A stretch of DNA of 40,443 nucleotides, from the IMG/VR virus record IMGVR_UViG_3300034152_000992, positions 1 to 40,443 of that record, one strand, 5' to 3'. The position numbers and the translations under genes were made by a program. The notes under the pieces were generated by a model. That model was given only the letters and a program-made list of their open reading frames with translations, did no database searches and had not been told where the DNA came from. Positions 14,126 through 22,042 of the stretch are shown here, piece by piece (position 1 is the first letter of the stretch; each line of letters begins with the position of its first letter). This DNA comes from a virus.

Positions 14126-14564
14126 TCGGTTTATCTCCTTTTAAATATTCATCTTTAGTGGTTTTGGTATCACAGAATTCAAAAGATCTGGGTGACATGG
14201 CAATATGGTCTATATCTATCCTGGTGGCCACCAGAACTTTTTTACCATTCATGGTCCGTCTTTCGAATTTTGGCTGCCCAACCAGGTTAACTTTGAATGC
14301 TTGATTAAAAACTTCAGCACTGGCGTAAAGTGCTTTGTTTTGCATTTCTTTTGTAATGGTCAAGACTGCTTTCAAACTTTCAGTCAACTTGGCGGTGCCT
14401 ACCGGATCTTTCTGCGATAGGGCGAATTTTAATGGTATCTCACGGCCGATTTCATGGTCAACCGCACCTTTCTCTACCATTGAATAAAAACCTTCCCCAG
14501 AATTGTCTTTCAACTTATCATAAATGATTATTGGGTAGGTTGTGAAAACTATTGAAGTGCTCAT
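14118..14564 (-). CDS. Hypothetical protein
   Basis: The 148-residue protein is soluble and has no recognised motif. The first 30 residues are predicted to be beta-rich, followed by a helical block and a second strand-rich half (KFERRTMNGKKVLVATRIDID). It overlaps the upstream kinase by 4 nt and the TSCPD gene by 8 nt, so the three are co-transcribed and coupled. The link to nucleotide metabolism is only by context. Confidence 0.65.
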   Translation of the reverse strand: MSTSIVFTTYPIIIYDKLKDNSGEGFYSMVEKGAVDHEIGREIPLKFALSQKDPVGTAKLTESLKAVLTITKEMQNKALYASAEVFNQAFKVNLVGQPKFERRTMNGKKVLVATRIDIDHIAMSPRSFEFCDTKTTKDEYLKGDKPNG

Positions 14565-15256
14565 GCATTACCTCTGGTTTCAAGTTCTCTGGACCAACCA
14601 GTCCAGAACAGGTTCCATCGTTTGTCATATTCGAATAAGGCGTCTTTAATATTTTGGTGAATTTTTTGTGGATCATCTGAGTTGGCATCCACTTTTATAA
14701 CCAGGCGACCATCTTCCCTGGAGGCTCGGTCCATTTCATAAAAATATCGATCATCTAATTGTCGAAGGTATGGAATCCAAATATCCGGATCACATTTCTT
14801 TTCTGCTTTTCTGGCCCTTTCTTTGATCCTTTCATAACAGATCTCAACACTGGCTTGTAAAAACACAAATGTCATCCAACGCTCAACAGCATTACGCTTC
14901 CTTTTATTGAGTGCGCTGTATGCGCGGTAACCTAATTCGGAAATGTTACCAGCACGATAATGGCACCAGGCAAAAACATCGTCACCACGTCTTGATCGAT
15001 CAATAATTGACCCTTGTCCAGTAGCTGCAGTATGATCGATAGCACCTTCTTCGATCCCATCTCTGCACCCAAGTGTGAAATATTGGAACTCTAAGGCATA
15101 CCGTTTCATATTCGTGTAGAATAGGTCCAAGTATTTGATGAAATCCGGATTGGTGTCTGCCGGTTCCTCAAATAATTTGAACCCAAAATTCTCAGCAGCT
15201 ATTCTGGCTTGTGTGGATTTTGTTGCGCCAATGATACCTTCGAAACAAACGATCAT
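14561..15256 (-). CDS. Deoxynucleoside kinase with altered P-loop
   Basis: This 231-residue protein fits the deoxynucleoside kinase family (dNK/dCK/dGK), which phosphorylates deoxynucleosides. Motifs seen: P-loop-like FEGIIGATKST near residues 5-15, EEPADTNPDFIKYLDLFY with the substrate Glu, LEFQYFTLGCR, and IIDRSRRGDDVFA (family ERS...D..FA). The lid arginines are RIKERARKAEKK. The canonical P-loop GxxxxGKS reads GIIGATKS, with Thr in place of the last Gly, an unusual change. AAGGGGG precedes the ATG. It heads a three-gene leftward unit. Confidence 0.82.
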   Translation of the reverse strand: MIVCFEGIIGATKSTQARIAAENFGFKLFEEPADTNPDFIKYLDLFYTNMKRYALEFQYFTLGCRDGIEEGAIDHTAATGQGSIIDRSRRGDDVFAWCHYRAGNISELGYRAYSALNKRKRNAVERWMTFVFLQASVEICYERIKERARKAEKKCDPDIWIPYLRQLDDRYFYEMDRASREDGRLVIKVDANSDDPQKIHQNIKDALFEYDKRWNLFWTGWSRELETRGNA

Positions 15257-15289
15257 AAAGAACCCCCTTTATAGAATGTTAAAATAAAA

Positions 15290-15460
15290 TTATTTACCGA
15301 CAGTGTTTTCAGTGATCCATTTGGAGAGATGTTCTTTATTAAACCGTAAGAGTTGTCCTATTTTTGTGTAAGGGATTTTCTTTCTGGAAACTAAAGAATA
15401 TAAATGAGTCTTTTTTATCTGCAGAAACGCAGCTGTTTGGTCTGGCGTTAATAAGTTCAT
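15290..15460 (-). CDS. Excisionase-like HTH DNA-binding protein
   Basis: This 56-residue protein has the full pattern of a MerR-like excisionase/HTH_17 domain: LLTPDQTAAFLQIKKTHLYSL is the helix-turn-helix start, then RKKIPYTKIGQLLRF as the wing and a final KWI. AAGGAG five nucleotides before the ATG and a TTGACA/TATAGT promoter at 15513-15486 make it a credible gene. Such proteins serve as excisionases or small transcription regulators. No integrase is seen in this window, so a regulatory role is as likely. Confidence 0.85.
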   Translation of the reverse strand: MNLLTPDQTAAFLQIKKTHLYSLVSRKKIPYTKIGQLLRFNKEHLSKWITENTVGK

Positions 15461-15485
15461 CGTATCTCCTTATGCATAACGATGA

Positions 15486-15513
15486 ACTATACTCAGGTAT
15501 TTTCTATTGTCAA
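15486..15513 (-). promoter_or_regulatory. Promoter for the HTH_17 gene
   Basis: TTGACA (15513-15508), a 16-nt spacer and TATAGT (15491-15486), reading leftward, start about 20 nt upstream of the gene's ribosome site. It lies just left of the end of the gene at 15545, so the HTH gene has its own start. Confidence 0.6.
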
Positions 15514-15544
15514 ATAAAAAGTAATAGAATGTAATGAAAAGTTT

Positions 15545-15805
15545 TTAGTTCAATTCTTTTAGGTGGTTACACTCTTCACACCATTCAGCGACAGGGTACT
15601 TTTTGAATGCCAATCTGTTGCATTTTGGGCAGGCAATTGGGGATACATTTAGGTGGCCTTCCAGTTCCGCGATGTTTCTCATCATCTCTGTGACTTTTGA
15701 TACATCACCTGCAGCCCTGGCGCGTTGGGCGCCTGATTTAGACCCACTGATCTTTCTGATCAATTTATTACGGTAGTTTCTGATAATGGTAGGTTCTTCG
15801 TGCAT
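15545..15805 (-). CDS. Small zinc-ribbon protein
   Basis: This 86-residue protein has a basic helical N-terminal half (NKLIRKISGSKSGAQRARAA) and a C-terminal zinc ribbon CPKC ... CEEC about 17 residues apart. AGGCGG precedes the ATG. It follows the RecD-like helicase by seven nucleotides in the same direction, so it may belong to the same transcript. A nucleic-acid-binding accessory role is plausible, not shown. Confidence 0.7.
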   Translation of the reverse strand: MHEEPTIIRNYRNKLIRKISGSKSGAQRARAAGDVSKVTEMMRNIAELEGHLNVSPIACPKCNRLAFKKYPVAEWCEECNHLKELN

Positions 15806-15812
15806 AATCCGC

Positions 15813-17954
15813 CTATAAATTTATGTGTCTATCTTTATCTCTATCGATAACGAGTTGCTTCAGATGAACCTTAAGGTCAGTATTTTTTAACTTAATTTCT
15901 GTCCGAATGCAATCATTTATCAGTCCGGGTAAGGTCACAAAATATACTTTTTTAATGGCTCGACCAATGGCTGTGTAGATTAGATTGTTTGAAAACATTC
16001 CATAAGAGTTGTCCGGAAACAGAATAATAATTACTTCCGCTTGGTCGCCTTGCATTTTGTGAACAGTTGATGAATAGGCCAAAGATGTATATTTCAAATT
16101 ATAAGGTACTTCCTCATCAGTTTTTACAAACTGGATCGGCTTTTCCATAAATGAAAATTCAACAAACACAGAGTCATTACTGGAGTCTATGACAATACCG
16201 ACATCACCATTGCTGACATTGTGGTAATTTCTAAGGTTCATCAAAGGGTCACCGATCCGGATGTGATTCTCACCGATGTCTTGTAATAGGGTTTGCTGAC
16301 CATCTGGATTCAAGATATTCTGCAAAATCCCATTCAAGTTATAAGTCCCGAGTTCTCGTTTTTTAGTTGGGGAGATCAGGACAAACTTACCTGGTTCATA
16401 ACCTTCATCCAACTCTGATTTTATAATTTTGTGAATTTCACTCAATATGTGTCCAGGATTGTCGGCCGGAATGGTGACAACATTTTGAGTGTATTCGATT
16501 GGGTCAAAATGTTCTCTGGCTTCCACTCCGTGCATCAGGCTCAAGATTTCAGATACATCTGTCCTGTGTGATTTTTTCAACTCAATTCCGGTTGGGTACC
16601 CACTATTTACCATATCAAAGAAAGGAGATCCTTGACCCATGGGGAGTAACTGGTTTTTATCTCCAACCAGTATAATCTTTGTTTCAGGTGCCAAGGCCTG
16701 GCAAACATGGTACAACAATTCTGAATCGACCATGGAGGCCTCATCAATTATACATAGATCATATCTGTCAAAAGATTCATCTGAGTAATGGAAAGTCACA
16801 CCATCCCAACCAAGTTTATGGTGAATGGTATTGGCCTCTACATTCATAACTCTATCCCGTAGTACGGCTGCAGCTTTACCGGTAGGAGCCATTAAAAGAA
16901 TATCAGCCGGTACGGTATCGCATATTGTTTTGATGGCATGAGTTTTACCAACCCCGGCTCCGCCTGTAATAATAAAACTTTCATCAGAATTTAAGTACTG
17001 ATCAAGTTCTTTGTTGCCAGTATCGGCGTTAAAACTGTTACACTTTTGATTAAAAAATCTTTCACAGATGGTCCTTTCCCAAAGGTGGGAACCATTAAAG
17101 TATACTTTGTTCCCATTGATATGGACCCGTTTGAATTTTTTAACTTCTCCAAGGTGTCTGTAAAGTTCCGGAAACAATCTTTTAAATCTCTGGTGGATCT
17201 CATACATATCCATCCAGATATGACCCTCACTTTCGATCGTCTGCTTTACAACAGAATCAAAAGCGGCAGCAATCCTTGCGGTTGGATTGGTGTTATAATT
17301 TCTGATCAGTTTGTCCAGATAAGAAAACTGCATTAAATCAAAGTAGTGGATATCATAAATATTACTTTCACTAAGCGTATAGTCAGTTGGTAAATTTTGT
17401 ACAATTTTCTTTGCTATTTCAGAGTGAACACCAAGTTTTGTCAGTAAGGCATAATTATGTCCATAGTTGGTAAAGGGGTAAGTCCCAATCGCTTGAAGTA
17501 AAGCGATACCTTTTTCTTTACCATAGATCTGCTGCAGCTTTTCTAATACTTCTGGCATTACTTTCGGGTAACTATCCAGGCCTTTATTGACAGCTTGTTC
17601 ATACACATGCATGGCAAAATGTTGACCAAAATCTGTCGGTAATTTGACGCCTGTTTTCTGATTGTGGACTGAAATAAATTGTTCCAGAATTCCACGAGCT
17701 TGATCAACTGGAAGTAGGCAAGTGAAAGATAATTGGTCACCGTAATTTTTATCTGTTTCTGGCATCCCTTCTATATAGTAACTCTCATGTGGGTATAGGT
17801 CTAAATCTGTACTACCTACAGCTTTGAATCCGCCAAAGCCAAGTACATGCCAGTCTGATTTTCTTGCGTTGTCGCGTCCGGAATAAACAACTCGTTTAAG
17901 AGTCGCCTCCCCCTTGTACATCTCTCCGATCTTGGTAAGCCTTGAAGTAATCAT
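15813..17954 (-). CDS. recD2: RecD-type SF1B DNA helicase
   Basis: This 713-residue helicase belongs to superfamily 1B. Residues 1-300 form the extended RecD2-type N-terminal region. The motor has Walker A GGAGVGKT (331-338), motif Ia APTGKAA (356-362), Walker B IIDEASM (402-408) and motif III LVGDKNQLLPMGQG (429-442). Motif IV/V HRTD follows, then TVHKMQGDQAEVI, with YTAIGRA as motif VI. It uses ATP to unwind DNA 5' to 3'; family members act in replication and recombination. GAGGG supports the ATG at 17954. The gene overlaps the preceding one by 59 nt. Confidence 0.92.
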   Translation of the reverse strand: MITSRLTKIGEMYKGEATLKRVVYSGRDNARKSDWHVLGFGGFKAVGSTDLDLYPHESYYIEGMPETDKNYGDQLSFTCLLPVDQARGILEQFISVHNQKTGVKLPTDFGQHFAMHVYEQAVNKGLDSYPKVMPEVLEKLQQIYGKEKGIALLQAIGTYPFTNYGHNYALLTKLGVHSEIAKKIVQNLPTDYTLSESNIYDIHYFDLMQFSYLDKLIRNYNTNPTARIAAAFDSVVKQTIESEGHIWMDMYEIHQRFKRLFPELYRHLGEVKKFKRVHINGNKVYFNGSHLWERTICERFFNQKCNSFNADTGNKELDQYLNSDESFIITGGAGVGKTHAIKTICDTVPADILLMAPTGKAAAVLRDRVMNVEANTIHHKLGWDGVTFHYSDESFDRYDLCIIDEASMVDSELLYHVCQALAPETKIILVGDKNQLLPMGQGSPFFDMVNSGYPTGIELKKSHRTDVSEILSLMHGVEAREHFDPIEYTQNVVTIPADNPGHILSEIHKIIKSELDEGYEPGKFVLISPTKKRELGTYNLNGILQNILNPDGQQTLLQDIGENHIRIGDPLMNLRNYHNVSNGDVGIVIDSSNDSVFVEFSFMEKPIQFVKTDEEVPYNLKYTSLAYSSTVHKMQGDQAEVIIILFPDNSYGMFSNNLIYTAIGRAIKKVYFVTLPGLINDCIRTEIKLKNTDLKVHLKQLVIDRDKDRHINL

Positions 17955-18213
17955 GTTTTTCCCTCTTTAATGAAATGGATAAAAATTGTTCACCGTTGAT
18001 ATCAAATGTGTCGAGTTGCATTCCTGGGAAAGATTTATGAAAATCAAGGATATCCATATCTTTGTTTCTGGCTAACCTTTTTAAAATCTGTTCTTCGCTG
18101 TAACCCAACGTAATTCCAGTATCAACTATATCTTTAATGGTATAAGTGACAAACCTTTTGGCGTATCTGCGTGTTTTGTTTAACTCAGACAATATCTCTC
18201 TAATGATATTCAT
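17896..18213 (-). CDS. Hypothetical protein
   Basis: The 105-residue protein has a predicted helical first half with many charged residues, then a short strand-rich part (FDINGEQFLSISL). It has no cysteine motif and no recognised family. AAGGAG and AGGGG precede the ATG at 18213. It lies between the XRE repressor-like gene and recD2, overlapping the helicase by 59 nt, so it is co-expressed with both. Confidence 0.7.
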   Translation of the reverse strand: MNIIREILSELNKTRRYAKRFVTYTIKDIVDTGITLGYSEEQILKRLARNKDMDILDFHKSFPGMQLDTFDINGEQFLSISLKREKHDYFKAYQDRRDVQGGGDS

Positions 18214-18216
18214 CCC

Positions 18217-18528
18217 CTACTCCTTACATGGTAATTTGTAATCATCCGGAAGGTGTCCATGTTGGACAAAGTACAGGTTATTTAAAAATCCATTCAGGTC
18301 CATGTCAAGGATTGCACATAATCTGATAACAGTGGCGAAGCCTGGCATAAGTTTTCCAGTTTCTAAGAGGCTGTAAGTTCTTGGAGAAATATCTAATCTC
18401 TCTGCCATCTCATACTGCTTCTTATCTTTTGCTTTTCTGTGTCTGCGCAGGTACCCAGAGAAGACAGTCTTTATCGTTTCATCTCTGGCGCATGTTTCTT
18501 TCTTTGGATTTTTAAGTGCTTGCGGCAT
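18217..18528 (-). CDS. XRE-family repressor-like HTH protein
   Basis: This 103-residue protein has a canonical lambda Cro/cI-type helix-turn-helix: YEMAERLDISPRTYSLLETG (residues ~41-60) followed by MPGFATVIRLCAILDMDLNGF. The N-terminus is basic. Such proteins bind operator DNA as dimers to regulate phage genes. Its own promoter (18587-18559) carries TTGACATGTAAACAAAAT, the motif shared by early promoters at 2928, 3532 and 10537. It is therefore a natural candidate to bind that motif and autoregulate. That it does so is inference. No lexA-like protease domain is present. Confidence 0.87.
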   Translation of the reverse strand: MPQALKNPKKETCARDETIKTVFSGYLRRHRKAKDKKQYEMAERLDISPRTYSLLETGKLMPGFATVIRLCAILDMDLNGFLNNLYFVQHGHLPDDYKLPCKE

Positions 18529-18558
18529 ATGTAACCTATATCATTCATTTTACTTTTA

Positions 18559-18587
18559 AGGTTACATTAATTTTGTTTACATGTCAA
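18559..18587 (-). promoter_or_regulatory. Leftward promoter/operator of the XRE gene
   Basis: TTGACA (18587-18582), spacer TGTAAACAAAATTAATG (17 nt) and TAACCT (18564-18559), on the minus strand. It matches the rightward promoter at 10537 in the -35 box and most of the spacer. The core ACATGT is palindromic and may be an operator. Confidence 0.75.
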
Positions 18588-18600
18588 GAAAAAATTAAGA

Positions 18601-18966
18601 CTATGTTTTAGACTTCATTCTCTTTTTTAAGTGGCGGATATGGCTGGTCAAGGCCCAGTAGGATCGGCCTAGCTGATTAGCAAGCCGGTACATTGGTGTG
18701 TTGTATTTGAACCTGTCTTCATCGGAGACCTTACCACCACTTTTTTTAAGGTGGCGCATATGTGCAACATGTTTGCTCCAGTTTTCCTCGTTCTTTTTGA
18801 GAGTTCCAAGGATCATCTGGTCGTCAAGTTGTGTCCATGGGCGTTTGTCCGGACTGGCCAACCCTTCTTTTTGATTAATATCCTTTAACCATTTTCGAGA
18901 GCGAGCTATCTCGTTCTTGCTGTGCTTGTGGTAAAATCGTTTTTTGGCATCATTTTTTGTATCCAT
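18601..18966 (-). CDS. SANT/Myb-like DNA-binding protein
   Basis: The 121-residue protein starts at ATG 18966, chosen because the longer frame would run into the divergent promoter region. The first half is basic (KKRFYHKHSKNEIARSRKW). A SANT/Myb-like block follows: RPWTQLDDQMIL near residue 40, and a C-terminal LANQLGRSYWALTSHIRHLKK that looks like the recognition helix of homing-endonuclease-associated or GcrA-like HTH domains. It likely binds DNA. It is divergent from the terminase operon, separated by an inverted repeat, and may regulate that boundary. Confidence 0.68.
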   Translation of the reverse strand: MDTKNDAKKRFYHKHSKNEIARSRKWLKDINQKEGLASPDKRPWTQLDDQMILGTLKKNEENWSKHVAHMRHLKKSGGKVSDEDRFKYNTPMYRLANQLGRSYWALTSHIRHLKKRMKSKT

Positions 18967-18973
18967 ACTTATA

Positions 18974-19002
18974 TTGATATAATACTCAATCCTATATATC
19001 AA
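18974..19002. repeat. Inverted repeat in divergent control region
   Basis: TTGATATA (18974-18981) and TATATCAA (18995-19002) form a perfect 8-bp inverted repeat with a 13-nt gap. It lies between the SANT-like gene (leftward) and the terminase unit (rightward), a likely operator position. Confidence 0.55.
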
Positions 19003-19009
19003 GAAAAAA

Positions 19010-19038
19010 TTGACAAAACGGAAAATTAATAATATTAC
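19010..19038 (+). promoter_or_regulatory. Promoter of the terminase unit
   Basis: TTGACA (19010-19015), a 17-nt spacer and TATTAC (19033-19038) precede the ribosome site AAGGAGG (19046-19052) and the ATG at 19061. It is the first rightward promoter of the structural module. Confidence 0.55.
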
Positions 19039-19060
19039 TATTAATAAGGAGGAAATTCTT

Positions 19061-19627
19061 ATGTCATGTAGATACAAATTACCAGGTGGTACACTGTGCG
19101 GTGAGCCTACAGTAGAGGGCGCAACATATTGTATGGCACATTACGCAGGTTACGAAACGGTTAATGTAGAGTCAGAAGATGATGTTGAGGATGCAGTTGA
19201 CTATATGCACGGTACTGAAGGCGAAGACGGTTGTGGAGAGGGTGACAGAAGGCGTATAACCCCAGAACGGTTTGAATCGTTCCACGATAGAATGGCTAAT
19301 GAACACATCAGGGCAGATGAATTTATGACTGATGTAAAATACCTGAAGACAATCCGGGAATTGGTTCTTCATTCAAACATGAGCGATTCAGACAAATTGC
19401 ACAAAATGATGGCTCTTACTCAACAGATATCTGCCACAAAAAGTAAACAGTTCCAGACGGACAGGGTTAAAAAGCAATACTTATCAGCAGCAGACTTGTC
19501 CAGTATCTTGATGCAAGTGTTGGCTGTACTTAGTAAACATGTCAAAGACGAGCACCTGGTAACTCTGATCAAAGAGGATCTGGAAAGAATTACCTACAAA
19601 GATACAAAATTATTAGTGTTCGGATGA
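19061..19627 (+). CDS. Putative small terminase subunit
   Basis: The 188-residue protein lies directly before the large terminase. It starts with a zinc-finger-like C-x9-C-x10-C-x2-H pattern (CRYKLPGGTLC then YCMAHY) that recurs near the N-terminus of many small terminase or terminase-adjacent phage proteins. A central acidic stretch (ESEDDVEDAVDY) and two long helices near the C-terminus follow. Small terminases bind the packaging site and regulate the large subunit. The assignment rests on position and the N-terminal motif, not on a clear terminase helix-turn-helix. ATG at 19061 has AAGGAGG. Confidence 0.6.
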   Translation: MSCRYKLPGGTLCGEPTVEGATYCMAHYAGYETVNVESEDDVEDAVDYMHGTEGEDGCGEGDRRRITPERFESFHDRMANEHIRADEFMTDVKYLKTIRELVLHSNMSDSDKLHKMMALTQQISATKSKQFQTDRVKKQYLSAADLSSILMQVLAVLSKHVKDEHLVTLIKEDLERITYKDTKLLVFG

Positions 19628-19628
19628 T

Positions 19629-21542
19629 ATGGGCCTATCAGTTAAGAGTAATTCGCACAATGCGATACACGAACATATTCAGAAAAATAGGTCCAATCCT
19701 TTTGAAAATGTCAGCATAAATTTGCAGAGCATTGTAGAAAAGGAAAACAACAAATCCATAGTTGCTGACTCAATCAAGAACAGCATCGACACTTTAGATC
19801 CAAACTACCGTGAAAAACAGGAACGAGAGATCCTTCCAATTGAAGAATGGATTGACAGTTATCAACATGTTGGCCCATTAATCTATGATTTGTGGCCATC
19901 TATCTGTGACGACATTATAAATATTTTTAAGGACCCTTTGCGGTATACTGAGATTCTGGTAACTGGTGCGATCGGAATTGGTAAAACATCTTTGGATGTT
20001 TTTATTTTGTCCAGAATGGTTTATGAATTGTCGTGTATGATGAATCCGGCATTGTTTCTGCGTCAGATGCGTTTTTCAACTATCTCATTTGCCTTATTCT
20101 CCATTAATAAAAGAAAATGTGAGAAGACAATTTTTAAAGATGTCTTTGCTTATATTAAAACAGTTCCATATTATAGGGAAATGTTTAAATGGAATCCTGA
20201 ACTTTTAAAAGAGGTTCAATTTCCAAAAGGTCTCAATGTTGTTCCGATCCCTACTAATGCAGATGCATTGGCATCATTGAACCCTATCTTAATCATCATG
20301 GACGAAGTAAATCTATGGGAACAAGTTGAGGCCTCAAAAAAGGTCCGTGGACTAAGCGAGGCGTACAACGCAGCAAAATCTGTATATGATGAAGCCAAGA
20401 GTAGGCAAGTGTCTCGTTTCTTCAAAAATGGTGTGAAACGGGCCAAGTTATTATTGTCTTGTCAGAGAGTTTATCCGGATTCATTTCTGGAAGATATTAT
20501 AAAGGACGCCGAAGATAAAGGGCGAATTGGAAAAGATGTTTATTTGATTGATCGGTCTCAATGGGAAGCCCAGCCAAAAGGAACTTTCAGTGAAAAAACT
20601 TTTCGTGTTGAGATTGGTACAGAATATAAGAATTCAAGAATACTTAAAGGCGATGAGAAAGATGTCAATCAGAAGAATGTTATCGATGTGCCGATCGATT
20701 TCCTAGATCTATTCGAAACAGATATTGATAAAAACATCCGTAATATTGCTGGTAAACATGTTCTTTCAATTAAGCCACTCTTTAGAGATAAAACTAAAAT
20801 CGGTAAAGCGATCCGTAATATAGACGATCTGTGGCCAGCTTACACTATTACACACCCAGCCAGAGCAGACTCTGTTGATTTCAGAAGGCAGTTTGAATTC
20901 AAAAGGGACATGCTGATCAATCCGGATTTGGAAAGACCTCAGCCTAGAATTAACCCAGAGAAACCGAGATTTATCCATATCGATTTAGGTGCCACTGGAG
21001 ATGCCTGCGGATTTGCCATGTCTCACATTTATAAGAAAGTGGTAGTCCATCGGTATGATGATAAGTCTAAAACAATTGTAAAAGAATTGGATAATTTTTA
21101 TTATGTAGATTTCTTTCAACAAATAACGCCCCCACCTGGCGGAGAAATCGATTTTGCCATGGTTAGAAATATTATTTATGAGTTAGCTGGTATGGGATTT
21201 TACATACCGTTTGTCTCATATGATACCTGGCAATCAAGAGAGAGTCGCCAGAGATTAATAGAGCAAGGGTATGCGTGCGAGTTCCTTTCTGTGGATAAGA
21301 CAGATGAGCAGTACATGTACCTGAAAGACACTTTTACTGAAGAAAGGATTTCTTTATACGATTCGGATCATTTAATGGAAATACAAAAGCTCGAACGAGA
21401 CCCACGTACTGGAAAGGTTGACCACTTGAGGGGGTTCAAAAAAGATGTGGCTGACGCCATTTGTGGGTCCGTTTGGGATGCTAAATGTTATGGAGATTAC
21501 TATGATACGGCGGATAAAGAAATGGATTGTAGGGCCTGGTAA
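19629..21542 (+). CDS. terL: Large terminase subunit (packaging ATPase-nuclease)
   Basis: The 637-residue protein is the DNA-packaging motor. The ATPase part has Walker A GAIGIGKT (residues 113-120) and Walker B LIIMDEVNLWE (221-231). The C-terminal RuvC-like nuclease has a first catalytic Asp in FIHIDLGATGD, a middle region YDTWQSRESRQRL, and a final acidic pair in GFKKDVADAI. It cuts concatemeric DNA and pumps it into the prohead through the portal. The gene starts one nucleotide after the previous stop and overlaps the next start as TAATG. Confidence 0.95.
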   Translation: MGLSVKSNSHNAIHEHIQKNRSNPFENVSINLQSIVEKENNKSIVADSIKNSIDTLDPNYREKQEREILPIEEWIDSYQHVGPLIYDLWPSICDDIINIFKDPLRYTEILVTGAIGIGKTSLDVFILSRMVYELSCMMNPALFLRQMRFSTISFALFSINKRKCEKTIFKDVFAYIKTVPYYREMFKWNPELLKEVQFPKGLNVVPIPTNADALASLNPILIIMDEVNLWEQVEASKKVRGLSEAYNAAKSVYDEAKSRQVSRFFKNGVKRAKLLLSCQRVYPDSFLEDIIKDAEDKGRIGKDVYLIDRSQWEAQPKGTFSEKTFRVEIGTEYKNSRILKGDEKDVNQKNVIDVPIDFLDLFETDIDKNIRNIAGKHVLSIKPLFRDKTKIGKAIRNIDDLWPAYTITHPARADSVDFRRQFEFKRDMLINPDLERPQPRINPEKPRFIHIDLGATGDACGFAMSHIYKKVVVHRYDDKSKTIVKELDNFYYVDFFQQITPPPGGEIDFAMVRNIIYELAGMGFYIPFVSYDTWQSRESRQRLIEQGYACEFLSVDKTDEQYMYLKDTFTEERISLYDSDHLMEIQKLERDPRTGKVDHLRGFKKDVADAICGSVWDAKCYGDYYDTADKEMDCRAW

Positions 21543-21958
21543 TGCCAAGACGAACTAAAAAAGAAAAACCTAATTTGGAAAAAGTCTCCCAGGAGACAAA
21601 GCCAAATCCACCAAAGATAATAAATATAGAGGATGAACTGAGACAACTATCAGATCTGCCTGAGAGCAAGATTGAGAACCAACCGTTTAGGTGTAGAGTG
21701 TGTAAACACCTCACCGCTAAGGCAATCATCTTGGGATGTGAACAGAAGTGCTCTAAACTGAATTCAAAGGACTTTAAGTATGATGACTTGTTCAATGGCT
21801 TTATTTTTGATAAGAACCTTAGTCCACATGTGTTAAACCAGTGTGCCGTATGTGGTGAAGACATGTTACCACAAATAGGAGCAGTAAAACCAGTTATATG
21901 CAAGTTCTGTAAAATTAGCCTTTCTGAGAAAAATTCAGCTAAGAACTATAAATCCTGA
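21542..21958 (+). CDS. Small zinc-ribbon protein between terminase and portal
   Basis: The 138-residue protein has a lysine-rich, probably disordered N-terminal third, then two cysteine pairs: CRVC near residue 55 and CAVC near 100, with CKFC near 120 and further single cysteines. Two zinc sites are possible. It overlaps the terminase stop as TAATG. Position in the packaging module suggests a head-assembly or packaging accessory, but no family is recognised. Confidence 0.7.
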   Translation: MPRRTKKEKPNLEKVSQETKPNPPKIINIEDELRQLSDLPESKIENQPFRCRVCKHLTAKAIILGCEQKCSKLNSKDFKYDDLFNGFIFDKNLSPHVLNQCAVCGEDMLPQIGAVKPVICKFCKISLSEKNSAKNYKS

Positions 21959-21975
21959 GTTTCAAATAAAAATTC

Positions 21976-22004
21976 TTGCCTTTGTCAATTTCATTAGTTA
22001 TATA
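21976..22004 (+). promoter_or_regulatory. Promoter of the portal unit
   Basis: TTGCCT (21976-21981), a 17-nt spacer and TATATA (21999-22004) precede the palindrome at 22008 and the portal ATG at 22043. The -35 box is imperfect, so an activator may be needed. Confidence 0.5.
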
Positions 22005-22007
22005 AAA

Positions 22008-22017
22008 ATGATATCAT
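22008..22017. promoter_or_regulatory. ATGATATCAT palindrome before portal
   Basis: A perfect 10-bp palindrome starts 35 nt before the portal ATG, four nucleotides past the -10 box. The same word lies exactly 35 nt before the protease ATG (26857), and a longer version is at 33364. It is a candidate operator. Confidence 0.6.
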
Positions 22018-22042
22018 AAATTATTCACATAGGGGATAATGT

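Noticed and set aside
17996-18005. TTGATATCAA palindrome
   Set aside because: It lies within the coding sequence of the gene at 17896-18213 and has no promoter beside it; likely chance.
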